Shown in pieces: positions 1-7,737 of a DNA stretch of 64,000 nucleotides. Below the pieces are notes generated by a model that saw nothing but the letters and a program-made list of their open reading frames with translations, was not told the origin of the DNA and searched no databases. A program made the translations under genes and the position numbers. How positions within the stretch are numbered: the first letter of the stretch is position 1; each line of letters starts with the position of its first letter. The stretch is from Blautia sp. MSJ-9. Its GTDB lineage: Bacteria; Bacillota; Clostridia; Lachnospirales; Lachnospiraceae. The DNA lies in the NCBI RefSeq assembly GCF_018919065.1, contig NZ_JAHLQG010000033.1, forward strand, positions 1 to 64,000, read 5' to 3'.

Positions 1-139
1 TGCTTAATCTATAAACCACATATTTAGGAGGATATGTCAAGATATTTATATAAAAAATCCAGAATATAAGCTCAGAATCGTTGAATTTTCAGCATTCTGG
101 GCTTAAGTTGACCACATTGGGGTCGCACCCCCTGTCGGG

Positions 140-277
140 TTTGGAAGAAGTGCAGTTATGGAACTTCTTGAGTTGAAAAGTTCGGGTGCTTCAAAATTTC
201 TTTCCAATCTGTTGCAGGCAGATATTATTGAACCTGTGTCCGGCCACGGAAAAGGGAAATATAAATTCAGGAAGTAA
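140..277 (+). pseudogene. C-terminal remnant of a Fic-type/winged-helix regulator
   Basis: A 45-residue open frame ends in TAA and has no upstream coding sequence in frame. Its sequence (a FGRS start, a central SGASKFL, then IIEPVSGHGKGKY) looks like the C-terminal winged-helix tail that closes many Fic-domain or AlbA-type regulatory proteins. An ATG lies at 158 but there is no ribosome binding site, so I read it as the decayed 3' end of a lost gene. The family call rests on recalled motif similarity only; the catalytic part is absent. Confidence 0.45.
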
Positions 278-689
278 TATCAATAAAATCGGTCTGCGGC
301 TGATGGCTTAGAGGTTGGAGTTTACAAAAAAATGATTATGGAGTATGCCACAGAGTCTATATTATTTTATGGAATGATTTAAGCGTCAAAAGCTCCTACT
401 CGATCTAATTGGTATGTAGGTGTTGTTGTAGGATTAATGTCATCCGTCGGATCCGTCCAACAATCCGACTTATCATCCGGGAATACGCGAACGTGGTGTG
501 GCATGCAAGGCAATCTTTGACTGCACTGTAACGTTCAATTAGAAAGATCGTTTCCAGAGAACTCAGTTTATGGACGTAAATCCGAAACACTGGCTGCCGG
601 ATATGTTTTAAATAATAAGAAAAAGCTTCAGGCAGATGTCAGAAAAAGCGGCATTTGCCTGAAATCAGGTAAAGGAGAGAGAAAAAAAT
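278..689. other. Intergenic stretch with no credible gene
   Basis: About 410 bp with frequent stops in every forward frame. I see no RNA gene. The only structure is an inverted repeat near its end, listed separately. An antisense open frame at 405-590 has no ribosome binding site and no recognisable motif. The stretch is probably decayed sequence left over from the same event that truncated the Fic-like gene. Confidence 0.5.
627..663. repeat. Inverted repeat before the DUF554 gene
   Basis: The arms ttcaggcagatgtc (627-640) and ggcatttgcctgaa (650-663) pair over 14 positions, with G-U pairs standing in for two of them, around a 9-nt loop. No T-run follows, so it is not a classical terminator. 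It lies 26 nt before the next start codon, so it could be a 5'UTR hairpin or an operator. Confidence 0.5.
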
Positions 690-1421
690 ATGCCTATTGG
701 AGTAATTATCAACGCATTATCCGTAGTTATCGGAGGAATCCTGGGTGCCCTTGTGGGACATAAGTTAAGTCCGAAATTCAAGGCAGACATTACCCTGGTG
801 TTCGGTGTATGTTCTATGGGAATGGGAATCAGTACTATCGGCCTGATGGAAAATATGCCGGCGGTTATTTTTTCCATCGTAATCGGAACAGGAATCGGTC
901 TTGCGATTCATCTTGGGGAAAAAATCAATGCCGGTGCAGGTGCAATGCAGAGAGTGATCAGCAAATTTATCAAGAATTCAAATGCTGAAATGTCTGAAGA
1001 TGAATTTATGAACACTTTAGTGACAATCATCGTATTGTTCTGTGCCAGCGGAACCGGAATTTATGGTTCTATCGTATCCGGTATGAGCGGAGATCATTCT
1101 GTATTGATTTCCAAATCTATTCTGGATTTATTTACAGCGGCGATCTTTGCATGCAGTCTGGGAATGGTTGTATGCATGATCGCGATTCCGCAGGTGATTA
1201 TTTTCCTGATTTTGTTTTTTGCGGCAACGGCGATTTTCCCGCTGACAACACCGGGGATGATCAATGACTTTAAAGCCTGTGGTGGATTTCTGATGCTTGC
1301 AACAGGATTCCGTATGGTGAAACTGAAAAACTTCCCGACTGCGGATATGATACCGGCTATGGTGCTGGTCATGCCGATGTCATGGTTCTGGGTGACTTAT
1401 GTACTTCCGTTAGTATCTTGA
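690..1421 (+). CDS. DUF554 family membrane protein
   Basis: A 243-residue integral membrane protein of the DUF554 (YdfK/YqgA-like) family. The N-terminus has the typical short start followed by a Gly-rich hydrophobic helix (IGGILGALVGHKL), and I see about six to seven hydrophobic segments separated by short loops. The start has a good ribosome binding site (ggagag). Function is unknown for the family; a transport role is often assumed but not shown. It stands alone here: upstream is decayed sequence and downstream is a 230-bp gap before an unrelated HTH-kinase pair. No truncation is visible and length is normal for the family. Confidence 0.85.
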   Translation: MPIGVIINALSVVIGGILGALVGHKLSPKFKADITLVFGVCSMGMGISTIGLMENMPAVIFSIVIGTGIGLAIHLGEKINAGAGAMQRVISKFIKNSNAEMSEDEFMNTLVTIIVLFCASGTGIYGSIVSGMSGDHSVLISKSILDLFTAAIFACSLGMVVCMIAIPQVIIFLILFFAATAIFPLTTPGMINDFKACGGFLMLATGFRMVKLKNFPTADMIPAMVLVMPMSWFWVTYVLPLVS

Positions 1422-1653
1422 TATTTTTCTGATGCTTTTTTCGTGGAGAGAGTATTGAAATTACAGTATATTGAAAAAATGATTCGGTAGAATTTTTACT
1501 ATGTGGATAAAACAGAAATGATAACAGAGCTTCTTCATAACTGGGGAGAGGGTAATAAACAGTCAGTCGAATTTTGCAATAAATTGTAATAAAGTAAAGA
1601 GCTGATTTGACTAAATCAGGCAAATGTAAGCCAGAGAGCAGCAGGGTTAAAAG

Positions 1654-2115
1654 ATGAAAATAGAAGAGAAAAAGACAAAGACAACAGAAGAATTAGAAAA
1701 TGAGCTGGAAAGCGTAACTGACAGTACACAGCTTGAAAACTGGATAGACCAAAATCAGGATCAGAAGCTTAATTTCGCAGAATATTTTAATGAACTATGT
1801 GAGGAAAAAGGCGTTAAAATAAGTGACATTTATATGAACAGTGCAATCGGAAAGTCCTTTGCCTACTATATGCGTAATGGGGCAAAGCTTCCATCGAAAG
1901 AAACCGCGATTAAGGCAGCGTTTGTATTAAATGCTACACTGGAAGAAACCAACCTTTTATTGAAGGCGTCCGGAAACAAAGAACTTTATCCCAGACGGGA
2001 GGAAGATGCCATTATAGAGTTTGCAATCAGAAATCATCTGGACGTTTACCAGACAGAGGAACTTCTGAAAAAGCGTGGTCTGAAAATGAGTCTTCTTGAT
2101 AAAGAAAAAAAGTGA
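1654..2115 (+). CDS. HTH-like protein paired with a Ser/Thr kinase
   Basis: A 153-residue soluble protein. Residues 1-35 are charged and Glu/Lys-rich. Residues 40-105 resemble an XRE-type helix-turn-helix fold (ISDIYMNSAIGKSFAYYMRN, then KETAIKAAFVLNATLEETN). The last 40 residues form a further helical segment. The gene ends 17 bp before the kinase start, so the two are surely co-transcribed. HTH plus eukaryotic-like kinase pairs are recurrent in Lachnospiraceae accessory regions; the HTH protein may be the kinase's substrate or the regulator of the pair, which is inference. The ribosome binding site is weak (agcaggg, about 8 nt upstream). Confidence 0.65.
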   Translation: MKIEEKKTKTTEELENELESVTDSTQLENWIDQNQDQKLNFAEYFNELCEEKGVKISDIYMNSAIGKSFAYYMRNGAKLPSKETAIKAAFVLNATLEETNLLLKASGNKELYPRREEDAIIEFAIRNHLDVYQTEELLKKRGLKMSLLDKEKK

Positions 2116-2132
2116 AATGATGTGACTGTGAT

Positions 2133-3734
2133 ATGGAATCATTGGAGAAACAGTTTTTCTTTTCCCAGTATCAATCCCTGGATGTGATTGCGGAATCAGC
2201 GAAAAGTAAAGTAGAAAGAGTCTTTTATACTCCCAGGCAGACAGTATGCGTGGTAAAAACTTACTATAACCGAAACCTGGAAGAGCTTTACCGACGACTG
2301 AAGGATATTCATCATAAAAATCTTGCAGCAGTATACGATGCTTTTTTCTGTGATGGGAATACTTATGTCGTAGAAGAACTTATAGATGGTGAGACGCTTG
2401 CCGAATATATACAGATGGAAGGGCTTTTTACAGAAAAAGAAGTGCTTTCTATTATAAAAGAGGTGTGTGATGGTCTGGAAAAACTTCACAGCCAGAATCC
2501 GCCACTGATTCACAGAGACATAAAGCCAGGCAATGTGATGCTTCGAAGCGATGGAAGCGTGAAACTGATTGACTTTGACACAGTGCGCGGTTACAAAGAT
2601 ACAAAAAACCAGGACACTGTATTGCTCGGAACGAAAGAGTATGCATCTCCGGAACATTACGGATACGGGCAGACGGGAATTACCAGTGATATTTATTCCG
2701 TCGGCGTTATGATGCATGAAATGCTCACGGGAAAAATACTGGAGAATCATAAAACAGTATATAAAGGACGCCTCTTGCCGGTGATCAATCGCTGTATTCA
2801 GGTAGATTCCAAAAGACGATTTCATTCAGTAGAAGAACTGGAAAAAATGCTGGCGACCTATGAGAAACCATGGGGGGTGCTAAGCAGAAACAAGAGAAAG
2901 ATAGGAGTGCTTTGTGGAATTGTCTGTGTATTTGCCATCGGTGCAGCTGTCTGGAATGCAAAGCAGGAAAAGTGGCCCGGATTAGAGCAGGCATATGAAA
3001 ACCAGGAATCACCACAGCTTCTGCTGGAAAATAAAAAAGTCGATAAAATGCTGAAAGAACTTCTGGGAACACAGTATTCTTATGTTAAGGAATGCCTGTA
3101 TTCTATCAGCGATGATGTCAGTTATCTGGACGGCAGGTATTTTATGAAAGGCGGTATGCCGGGAATGTACACAATTATGGAAGCAGCAGTTTCCTTAAGC
3201 GAAACAGGGGAGCTTGAATGTGCATTTCTTAAAGATGGCATCTGTCATTATTATACAAACACAGCAGACTTATATGATACTCCGTCAAAGCAGATGAGAG
3301 AATGGATATTTTCCTATGAAGATTATACGATTCAATTCCATAAAGATGATTTGAACAGGGTTGATACAGATGATGATGTAACAGACACTGATTCTGAAAT
3401 AACAGAACCGGAAAAGAATGCTACATCAGATGTAATTGTTCCCGGAACATATACCAGAGAGGACTCGTCAGCTTATCTCACATTCGAAAAGTCAGAGGAC
3501 GGAACATACTCTGTAAAGGGCGGCGCATCATGGAGCGTCAATACAGGAGAGATAGATGGTCCATTGACACAGATCAACTCCCAGCAGTATTTATATACAG
3601 AGGATGACGCAGATGGAGAAATTTATGCGGAGTTGAAACTGGTGGTAATTGATGGGAAAATATATGCAGAAACGCTGAAAGGAGAATTCGGTGGGTTGAA
3701 TGTGCGGTTTGATGGGATGTATAAAAGACAGTAG
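2133..3734 (+). CDS. Membrane Ser/Thr protein kinase with external C-terminal domain
   Basis: A 533-residue eukaryotic-like Ser/Thr kinase. The kinase domain spans about residues 15-240: beta-3 Lys42 (VVKTY), HRDIKPGN at 127-134 with catalytic Asp129 and Asn134, a metal-binding motif at 147-149 reading DFD rather than DFG, an activation loop ending in SPE (172-174), and a conserved Asp in SDIYSVG. The glycine loop near residue 20 is degenerate. One membrane helix (about 257-275) is followed by roughly 255 extracellular residues with two regions split by an acidic linker (Asp/Glu/Thr-rich, about 407-430). No PASTA repeats are present, so this is not PrkC. The external domain is unrecognised and probably senses a ligand. 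No PP2C phosphatase gene is nearby. Confidence 0.85.
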   Translation: MESLEKQFFFSQYQSLDVIAESAKSKVERVFYTPRQTVCVVKTYYNRNLEELYRRLKDIHHKNLAAVYDAFFCDGNTYVVEELIDGETLAEYIQMEGLFTEKEVLSIIKEVCDGLEKLHSQNPPLIHRDIKPGNVMLRSDGSVKLIDFDTVRGYKDTKNQDTVLLGTKEYASPEHYGYGQTGITSDIYSVGVMMHEMLTGKILENHKTVYKGRLLPVINRCIQVDSKRRFHSVEELEKMLATYEKPWGVLSRNKRKIGVLCGIVCVFAIGAAVWNAKQEKWPGLEQAYENQESPQLLLENKKVDKMLKELLGTQYSYVKECLYSISDDVSYLDGRYFMKGGMPGMYTIMEAAVSLSETGELECAFLKDGICHYYTNTADLYDTPSKQMREWIFSYEDYTIQFHKDDLNRVDTDDDVTDTDSEITEPEKNATSDVIVPGTYTREDSSAYLTFEKSEDGTYSVKGGASWSVNTGEIDGPLTQINSQQYLYTEDDADGEIYAELKLVVIDGKIYAETLKGEFGGLNVRFDGMYKRQ

Positions 3735-3767
3735 AAAATAAAAAGTCCACCGCGGGTGGGCGAAATG

Positions 3768-3810
3768 AAAGAACCTATGAATGTATAATAAATACATTCA
3801 TAGGTTCTTT
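3768..3810. terminator. Perfect bidirectional terminator hairpin
   Basis: A 19-bp perfect inverted repeat (3768-3786 with 3792-3810) has a 5-nt loop; its ends are AAA/TTT so it terminates in both directions. It separates the kinase gene from the convergent XRE gene. Confidence 0.85.
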
Positions 3811-3829
3811 GCTTACTGTGAGCATTGAT

Positions 3830-4090
3830 TTATGAATTTTGATTTGCTGATGCAGCCCCCGCGGAAGAGTTCGAAGGTTTCCGCGGGTAAGCATCCTTAA
3901 CATCCGTAAGCCCGGCCAGATAATCCATACTTGTATTAAGAGCCAGAGCAATCCGGCGGCATTGCTCGAAAGTATAGTAGCGTTTACCATTTTCAATCTT
4001 GGAATAATCACTTTGATCAATACCTGTGAGATGCTGCATCTTTATCTGTGTGTAGCCCCGCTCGCGGCGCAGTTCTTTCAAACGTGACAT
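3830..4090 (-). CDS. XRE-family transcriptional regulator
   Basis: An 86-residue repressor-type protein made almost wholly of an XRE (Cro/CI) HTH domain in residues 1-65: KELRRERGYTQIKMQHLTGI, then SDYSKIENGKRYY as the recognition-helix region, then ALNTSMDYLAGLTD. The tail is low complexity and Ser/Ala/Asn-rich. The ribosome binding site on the minus strand (aaaggaggcgtct) is strong. It is divergent from the EEP module, and copy 1 of a repeated operator-like sequence lies 36-65 bp upstream of its start, which suggests autoregulation and perhaps control of the neighbouring module. Confidence 0.85.
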   Translation of the reverse strand: MSRLKELRRERGYTQIKMQHLTGIDQSDYSKIENGKRYYTFEQCRRIALALNTSMDYLAGLTDVKDAYPRKPSNSSAGAASANQNS

Positions 4091-4121
4091 AGACGCCTCC
4101 TTTTACAAGATTATGGCATAA

Positions 4122-4155
4122 TGACCTATTGACTTTAGGGATGAATTGACCTATT
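4122..4155. promoter_or_regulatory. Operator-like direct repeat, copy 1
   Basis: ctattgactttagggatg at 4126-4143 runs into a second tgacctatt half. Thirty bases match copy 2 at 4401-4430 with three mismatches. Each copy also contains two spaced attgac/tgacctatt units. It sits in the promoter position of the XRE gene. Confidence 0.5.
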
Positions 4156-4179
4156 TAGCACTGGTAGAAGTTAATTTGA

Positions 4180-4311
4180 ATGAGAAAAATAGCAAAATTC
4201 ATATATGAGAATGGAAAAATATTAGGTTGTACTTATGATTTGCCAAATAGGTTTGATGGGATGGCGTTTATATTGTATCCAGAAAATTGCCAAATACCCA
4301 AAAGAAGGTAA
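4180..4311 (+). CDS. Possible 43-residue small protein
   Basis: An ATG-initiated frame encodes a basic 43-residue peptide (MRKIAKFIYENGKILG at the start, KRR at the end). The ribosome binding site is weak. It lies between the two operator-like repeat copies, 24 bp after copy 1. I do not recognise a family. It could be a small toxin-type or leader peptide, or simply a chance frame in AT-rich DNA. Confidence 0.25.
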   Translation: MRKIAKFIYENGKILGCTYDLPNRFDGMAFILYPENCQIPKRR

Positions 4312-4400
4312 ATGTTAAATGACAGTTCTTGATTGTAAATTATCTGGAAAAAGAATGGTAATAAGATTAGACGTTTTTAGTGTGTTTAAGTGATAATAAG

Positions 4401-4430
4401 CTATTGACTTTAAGGATATATTGACCTATT
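4401..4430. promoter_or_regulatory. Operator-like direct repeat, copy 2
   Basis: ctattgactttaaggat followed by attgacctatt, differing from copy 1 at 3 of 30 bases. It lies about 215 bp upstream of the EEP gene, so one regulator could act on both divergent transcripts. Confidence 0.5.
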
Positions 4431-4647
4431 ATAAAAAGTAAATAGACAAATTATTATGAAAATTACACAGATAAATCTATATTTTTGTTAGAAAAAAGGA
4501 GCATTGACAGAAATTATATTTTTGTAAAAGTAGATGAATAAGAAGATTAAAAATGGATATTTGCCATTGATGATTTGAAATAGATTAGCAAAAATATTAA
4601 AGCAATGCATAGTTTCTGTAATGTATAAAAATGTTGGGGGATAATTA
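4431..4647. other. AT-rich intergenic leader of the EEP module
   Basis: Very AT-rich sequence with no gene or RNA that I recognise; likely holds the promoter of the EEP gene, but I could not fix a convincing -35/-10 pair because many A/T-rich hexamers compete. Confidence 0.4.
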
Positions 4648-5604
4648 TTGGAATATAAAATAGGATCATTTAATATGAAAAATTTTGGAGCAAATTCCCA
4701 AAAAGATCTTGAAAAAATAGCGCGGATTATCACAGAGGAGCAGATGGATGTTGTTGCTTTACAAGAAATACTAAGTGAAGGAAAAGGAATAAAACGTCTT
4801 CTTGAACAATGTGTAAAATATGAATTATATGATTGGGATTTTTGTTGGGCATCTCCTCAAGAGTCAACAGATTTGGATAAGATAAAGGATATGATAGTTA
4901 ATGATACTCGTGGAGAGTGTTATGCATATTTATGGAATAAAAAGAAATTTAAGTTGGCAGAAATGACACGATTTGGTCAGCGGCGAATATTTGAACCGAG
5001 AATTCTCAATTCTCTGTCAAATGATGTTCAAGTGGATTGTTCTGTTTTGGCAAGGACACCATATTATATTCGACTACAACCTCTTTTTGGTGGTTTCTTT
5101 GAATTACGATTTATTAATATACACATATATTATGGTGATAATAGACTTTCGTCATTAGAGAAACGAAGGATAGAATATGATATTTTAACACATGATATTT
5201 ATCCGGATTTAAGTACTAAAAGATATGGTGATTTTAGAACAGCATATACAGTTGCTATGGGAGATTATAATTTGAATATTTACACACCTGGTGTTGTTAC
5301 ATCAAGTAAAAATTATTTAGCGCCAGTTTATTCTTATTGTGATGGAGATAGAAAAATAAATGTTTTAACAGAACAAAAAGGATTAAGTACGTTAAGTAGA
5401 CAAAATGTCGAAGAATCAGATCAGACGTTGAGAAGATACGCTAATAATTATGATCATTTTACATATAGCCCAGAACTTTCAGGTTTTAATAAAGTTTCCT
5501 TTGAGGTTGTTGATGCAGTGAATAAATATTGTAATAGTGATTTTGAATACTATAATGATAATATATCTGATCATTTACCAATAGTGATGACCATTGATAT
5601 ATAG
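4648..5604 (+). CDS. Endonuclease/exonuclease/phosphatase family protein
   Basis: A 318-residue DNase I-like (EEP superfamily) hydrolase starting at TTG, preceded by a G-rich ribosome binding site (ggggg). All core motifs are present: FNMKNFG with Asn9, ALQE with Glu40, INIHIYYGDN with His159, MGDYNLN with Asp206 and Asn208, and the terminal SDHLPIV with Asp308 and His309. The protein should therefore be an active metal-dependent phosphodiesterase or phosphatase; substrate (DNA, RNA, lipid or nucleotide) cannot be told. There is no signal peptide, so it acts in the cytoplasm. It is followed 24 bp later by a large unknown gene of the same AT-rich composition, which suggests a two-gene module. 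Confidence 0.85.
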   Translation: MEYKIGSFNMKNFGANSQKDLEKIARIITEEQMDVVALQEILSEGKGIKRLLEQCVKYELYDWDFCWASPQESTDLDKIKDMIVNDTRGECYAYLWNKKKFKLAEMTRFGQRRIFEPRILNSLSNDVQVDCSVLARTPYYIRLQPLFGGFFELRFINIHIYYGDNRLSSLEKRRIEYDILTHDIYPDLSTKRYGDFRTAYTVAMGDYNLNIYTPGVVTSSKNYLAPVYSYCDGDRKINVLTEQKGLSTLSRQNVEESDQTLRRYANNYDHFTYSPELSGFNKVSFEVVDAVNKYCNSDFEYYNDNISDHLPIVMTIDI

Positions 5605-5628
5605 AAAAGGATTGTGGAGATAAAATAC

Positions 5629-7569
5629 ATGAATATATCAGACAACGAGAAATTAACGGCAGCATATGCACTCAATTTATGGACGGTATCCATAAAACAG
5701 ATTATTGACTATAATGATATCAATATAATGCAACAGGAATATGATTCTATTATGAACAACCTTAATATTGAAAAAATGCCAAAGGATAATGTATTATTGG
5801 ATATTATCAGGGAAATTATGGATCAGATTACATATTCTCTTGCAGAAAATGGCGATAAGAAAATGATAGAGAGAGAATATCAACATCAGATAAAAAATGC
5901 TATTTGGAGTGCGGTTCCTAATGTAGGAGCCATCTTTGCAACATCCAATCCAGTTGCAATGGGAATTACTCTTGCAACACAAGTGGGTATTGGATATATG
6001 AATTATCGTAGAAACAAGGCAGAGAATGATTTGAAATATGAAAGAACGAAGTGGGAAATACAAAAAAATCATATGTTGCATCTTAATGGCTTACAAAAGC
6101 AACTATTTGGAACAGCATGGAGTTTGGCAGAGAGATACAAATTTCCAGACGAATATCGTTTAACAGAGAGACAAATCCAAGAGTATAATATGGCCTTAAT
6201 TGAAAGTAATCCTATAAAACGCTATAATTTTCTAAATTCGATGAGATCGAATTTTAATGCTTATCCTCCATTTTGGTATCAACTTGGCAGTACAGCTAAT
6301 AGTATTTATCAAAATGAAATGTATTCACAGAACTTGGACATGCAGGCACAATATCGTGCGCTAGCTTTGGAAGGTTTTTTAAAATATGAGAAACTTAATA
6401 CTTTTAATCTTTTACGTTACGATGTGATGACTTCTGCCTGGGCATTAGAGTATATTGAATTATTAGGATTGAATCAAAATAATAATCCTGAAAAGGCAAG
6501 ATCACTTATTGAAATAGCAATAAATTATTCTGGTGGTCAGTTAGACATTGTTGAGTTATGCGCGTTTGCATGTTTAAGAATTCAAGATTATAATAATGCA
6601 ATTAAGTATTTTGCTCAATTAGTAAATAAACATTATAACTGTGGTATTAATACACAGATTCTTAGTGGTCTTTATATCCGGCAAATTTTGAGTGGCGATT
6701 CAAGGGCAAAACAAGCTAGAATGGAATATAACCAGTTATCATATATTTTGGATGATGAAGACAAACAATTTATTATTCCACTTCCGTTAGAAGGCACTAA
6801 AATTGAAGAATGGAAACCTGCTTGGAATAAAGCAAAGACTTATGAGGAATATGTAGATGAGCAGGCTTCAGAAAAAAAACAAGAATATAGAAGAATAAAG
6901 GAACTTAAAGACAAGGCCAGAATTTTTTATCAGAAGCCAATAACTTTGATATATAAACCTTCGCTTTCAGAAGTTGCTGAATATATGAAGGCTGTTATTG
7001 AAAGTTATAGAGATAAGGTGGATAGTTCTTTGCCCTCGGTTAGTTTATGCGGATATAAAGATTATGAACGTAATCGTGTGGAAAAAGAAAATAATGGAGG
7101 GCGATTTATTTTAATTGGAGATTCGGTTATCGCAACTAAATTCATAAAAAATATTAATAATAATGAATTTGATTTTGATAAATACGGGATACGGTATGCT
7201 GTAAATGAAAGTAAGTCATTAATTATTGCATCGCCACCTAAAAATTCTGAATTAGATGGATTGATTTGTTTGGCAAAGGAAATAAATGAACGCCATCCAA
7301 TTAAAATTCCAGATGATATAGAAAGCATAAATTTTTCATTTATGAAAGAAATGTTTGAAGGTACATTTGAAGATGTTGAGTCATTTGTTGTGAGAGTATT
7401 AGCTTCTATAGTGGGATTTCCTTTATTAGTCTTAGGGCAAACAGCAGAGAATCTTTTAAATATTGTTCAGTTTGCCAAAAATACAGGGGCGAAGAAAAAA
7501 ATAGAATTTCTTCAGTATTGTGTTGGATTATATCTTTTTTTGGAAAGTAATAATGCAGTAATTGATTAA
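5629..7569 (+). CDS. Large unknown protein, partner of the EEP hydrolase
   Basis: A 646-residue protein that I do not recognise. ATG at 5629 is chosen because GGAG lies 9 nt upstream; an in-frame GTG at 5614 has no such site. The first 90 residues are helical and acidic. Around residues 100-125 there is a hydrophobic, Gly/Ala-rich stretch (VPNVGAIFATSNPVAMG) that could insert into a membrane. A charged, coiled-coil-like part follows (about 128-160), then a long helical region (about 160-400) whose spacing of Tyr/Ala/Leu resembles TPR or SEL1-like repeats. The last 150 residues are mixed. There is no signal peptide. AT-rich codon use like its EEP neighbour points to joint horizontal transfer. 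A membrane-associated sensor/effector with the hydrolase is a guess. Confidence 0.6.
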   Translation: MNISDNEKLTAAYALNLWTVSIKQIIDYNDINIMQQEYDSIMNNLNIEKMPKDNVLLDIIREIMDQITYSLAENGDKKMIEREYQHQIKNAIWSAVPNVGAIFATSNPVAMGITLATQVGIGYMNYRRNKAENDLKYERTKWEIQKNHMLHLNGLQKQLFGTAWSLAERYKFPDEYRLTERQIQEYNMALIESNPIKRYNFLNSMRSNFNAYPPFWYQLGSTANSIYQNEMYSQNLDMQAQYRALALEGFLKYEKLNTFNLLRYDVMTSAWALEYIELLGLNQNNNPEKARSLIEIAINYSGGQLDIVELCAFACLRIQDYNNAIKYFAQLVNKHYNCGINTQILSGLYIRQILSGDSRAKQARMEYNQLSYILDDEDKQFIIPLPLEGTKIEEWKPAWNKAKTYEEYVDEQASEKKQEYRRIKELKDKARIFYQKPITLIYKPSLSEVAEYMKAVIESYRDKVDSSLPSVSLCGYKDYERNRVEKENNGGRFILIGDSVIATKFIKNINNNEFDFDKYGIRYAVNESKSLIIASPPKNSELDGLICLAKEINERHPIKIPDDIESINFSFMKEMFEGTFEDVESFVVRVLASIVGFPLLVLGQTAENLLNIVQFAKNTGAKKKIEFLQYCVGLYLFLESNNAVID

Positions 7570-7737
7570 GATAATTTTTTAGATATAGAAAGAAAATTAA
7601 AAAGGTATTTTACATGAAAAGTGGTGTTTAATATTTATGTGATTTAAGAAAGATAGATATGTTCAATACTTATAGGAAGGTGGTATGTCTAGCGAAAAAT
7701 AAAAATACAAAATATCAATCAGAGAAGGAGAATAAAA

